Below are positions 63,344 through 64,000 of a stretch of 64,000 bases of DNA, one piece after another; the first letter of the stretch is position 1, and each line of letters begins with the position of its first letter. The notes below the pieces were generated by a model, which saw nothing but the letters and a program-made list of their open reading frames with translations, searched no databases and was not told the origin of the DNA. The translations under genes were made by a program, and so were the position numbers. Source of the stretch: Acorus gramineus (lineage: Eukaryota > Streptophyta > Magnoliopsida > Acorales > Acoraceae); contig CM060850.1 in NCBI GenBank assembly GCA_030737835.1, positions 5,943,299 through 6,007,298 on the forward strand, written 5' to 3'.

Positions 63344-63990
63344 TAGGGCTGGTAAACGAATCAAGCCGCTCGGGTTCGGTTCGAGCTCGACTCGGTTTGA
63401 GCTCGTTCAGGCTCGTTCAATTAGATAAATGAGCGAGCTTGAACAATTTTTAAAGCTTGGTTAGGCTTGGGACCTGAATCGATCTTCATTTTGTGTTCAA
63501 ATTCGACTCGTTTGTGTTACAAAAAAACTTAGTTGAAGCTTGATTCAACTCCTATGTAAAATCAGAACATTAAATCAATACAAAATTATGCTCATTTGAG
63601 CTCATAGACTTGACTCATTTAGGCTAAAATTTTATTTTCAACCCTAAAAACCCTAAAATGAAAAAGAATGCGAGGCTCGTTGAGGCTCGTGAGCTCGGCT
63701 CGGTTCATTTTGTGTTCAAATTCGACTCGTTTGTGTTACAAAAAAATTTAGTTGAAGCTTGATTCAACTCCTATGTAAAATCAGTTAATTAAATCAATAC
63801 AAAATTATGCTCATTTAAGCTCATAGACTTGACTCATTTAGGCTAAAATTTTATTTTCAACCCTAAAAACCCTAAAATGAAAAAGAATGCCAGGCTCGTT
63901 GAGGCTCGTGAGCTCGGCTCGACTCGTTTATAAACGAGCCGAGCTTGAACATGTCAAAGCTCGGCTCGTTCGGCTCGTTTACCACCCCTA
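63344..63990. mobile_element. 647-bp non-autonomous hAT-like element with perfect 8-bp target duplication
   Basis: The left end reads tagggctggtaaacga and the reverse complement of the right end reads taggggtggtaaacga (one mismatch in 16). The flanks are cctataag at 63336-63343 and 63991-63998, a perfect 8-bp duplication. Both ends carry gctcggctcg/gagctcg-type subterminal repeats. Inside, a 217-bp segment (ttcattttgtgttcaaattc through gtgagctcggctcg) is duplicated in tandem at about 63487 and 63704 and is nearly identical. No transposase. Confidence 0.92.
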
Positions 63991-64000
63991 CCTATAAGTA

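Overview
This is nuclear DNA from a flowering plant, probably a eudicot. The evidence is AT-rich intergenic and intronic sequence with long A and T runs, spliced genes with GT-AG introns of up to 4.2 kb, degraded LINEs and a Ty3/gypsy-type gag-protease remnant, many small non-autonomous DNA transposons with legible target-site duplications, and two genes from plant families (TRICHOME BIREFRINGENCE-LIKE and CPP1-like/DUF3353). I cannot name the species. Gene density is low: two well-supported multi-exon genes and one probable small-protein gene in 64 kb. Everything else is repeats or sequence with no recognisable content.

Layout. 1-715: degraded antisense LINE reverse transcriptase. About 796-17462: one 16.7-kb minisatellite of roughly 19-27-bp units around the core atgaat(c/t)ygagacata. 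It has higher-order structure: a 181-bp tandem duplication, a 2,954-bp tandem duplication, a pair of about 2-kb blocks 11,417 bp apart, and nine palindromic modules where unit orientation flips for about 100 bp. 17463-21336: broken gag-protease retroelement with two retropepsin-like domains, itself interrupted by a 606-bp hAT-type element. 21337-21416: a leftover piece of the minisatellite, so the retroelement sequence lies inside the original array. 21690-25015: two more LINE 3' remnants on opposite strands. 25016-32100: AT-rich DNA with two small DNA elements and a SINE-like element.

32160-37335 (+): a three-exon TBL gene (439 aa; Golgi polysaccharide O-acetyltransferase family), with part of its 3' end duplicated just downstream. 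43368-43571 (+): a 67-aa basic protein gene with a TATA box and a possible 5'-UTR intron. 45-50 kb: fold-back element, tandem repeats, and two abutting TIR elements. 50871-57307 (+): a five-exon gene for a 255-aa plastid-targeted CPP1-like membrane protein, with a 13-bp hairpin in its 5' UTR and a 4.2-kb intron carrying a 236-bp duplication split by a hAT-type element. 57.3-64 kb: AT-rich DNA, a TIR element related to the one at 47.5 kb, a roughly 515-bp tandem repeat, and a hAT-type element with a perfect 8-bp target duplication ending two bases from the window edge.

The genes are unrelated single loci: cell-wall polysaccharide acetylation, an unknown small protein, and a plastid membrane protein. 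No operon-like or clustered pathway is present. The most unusual structure is the minisatellite with its recurring palindromic orientation switches.
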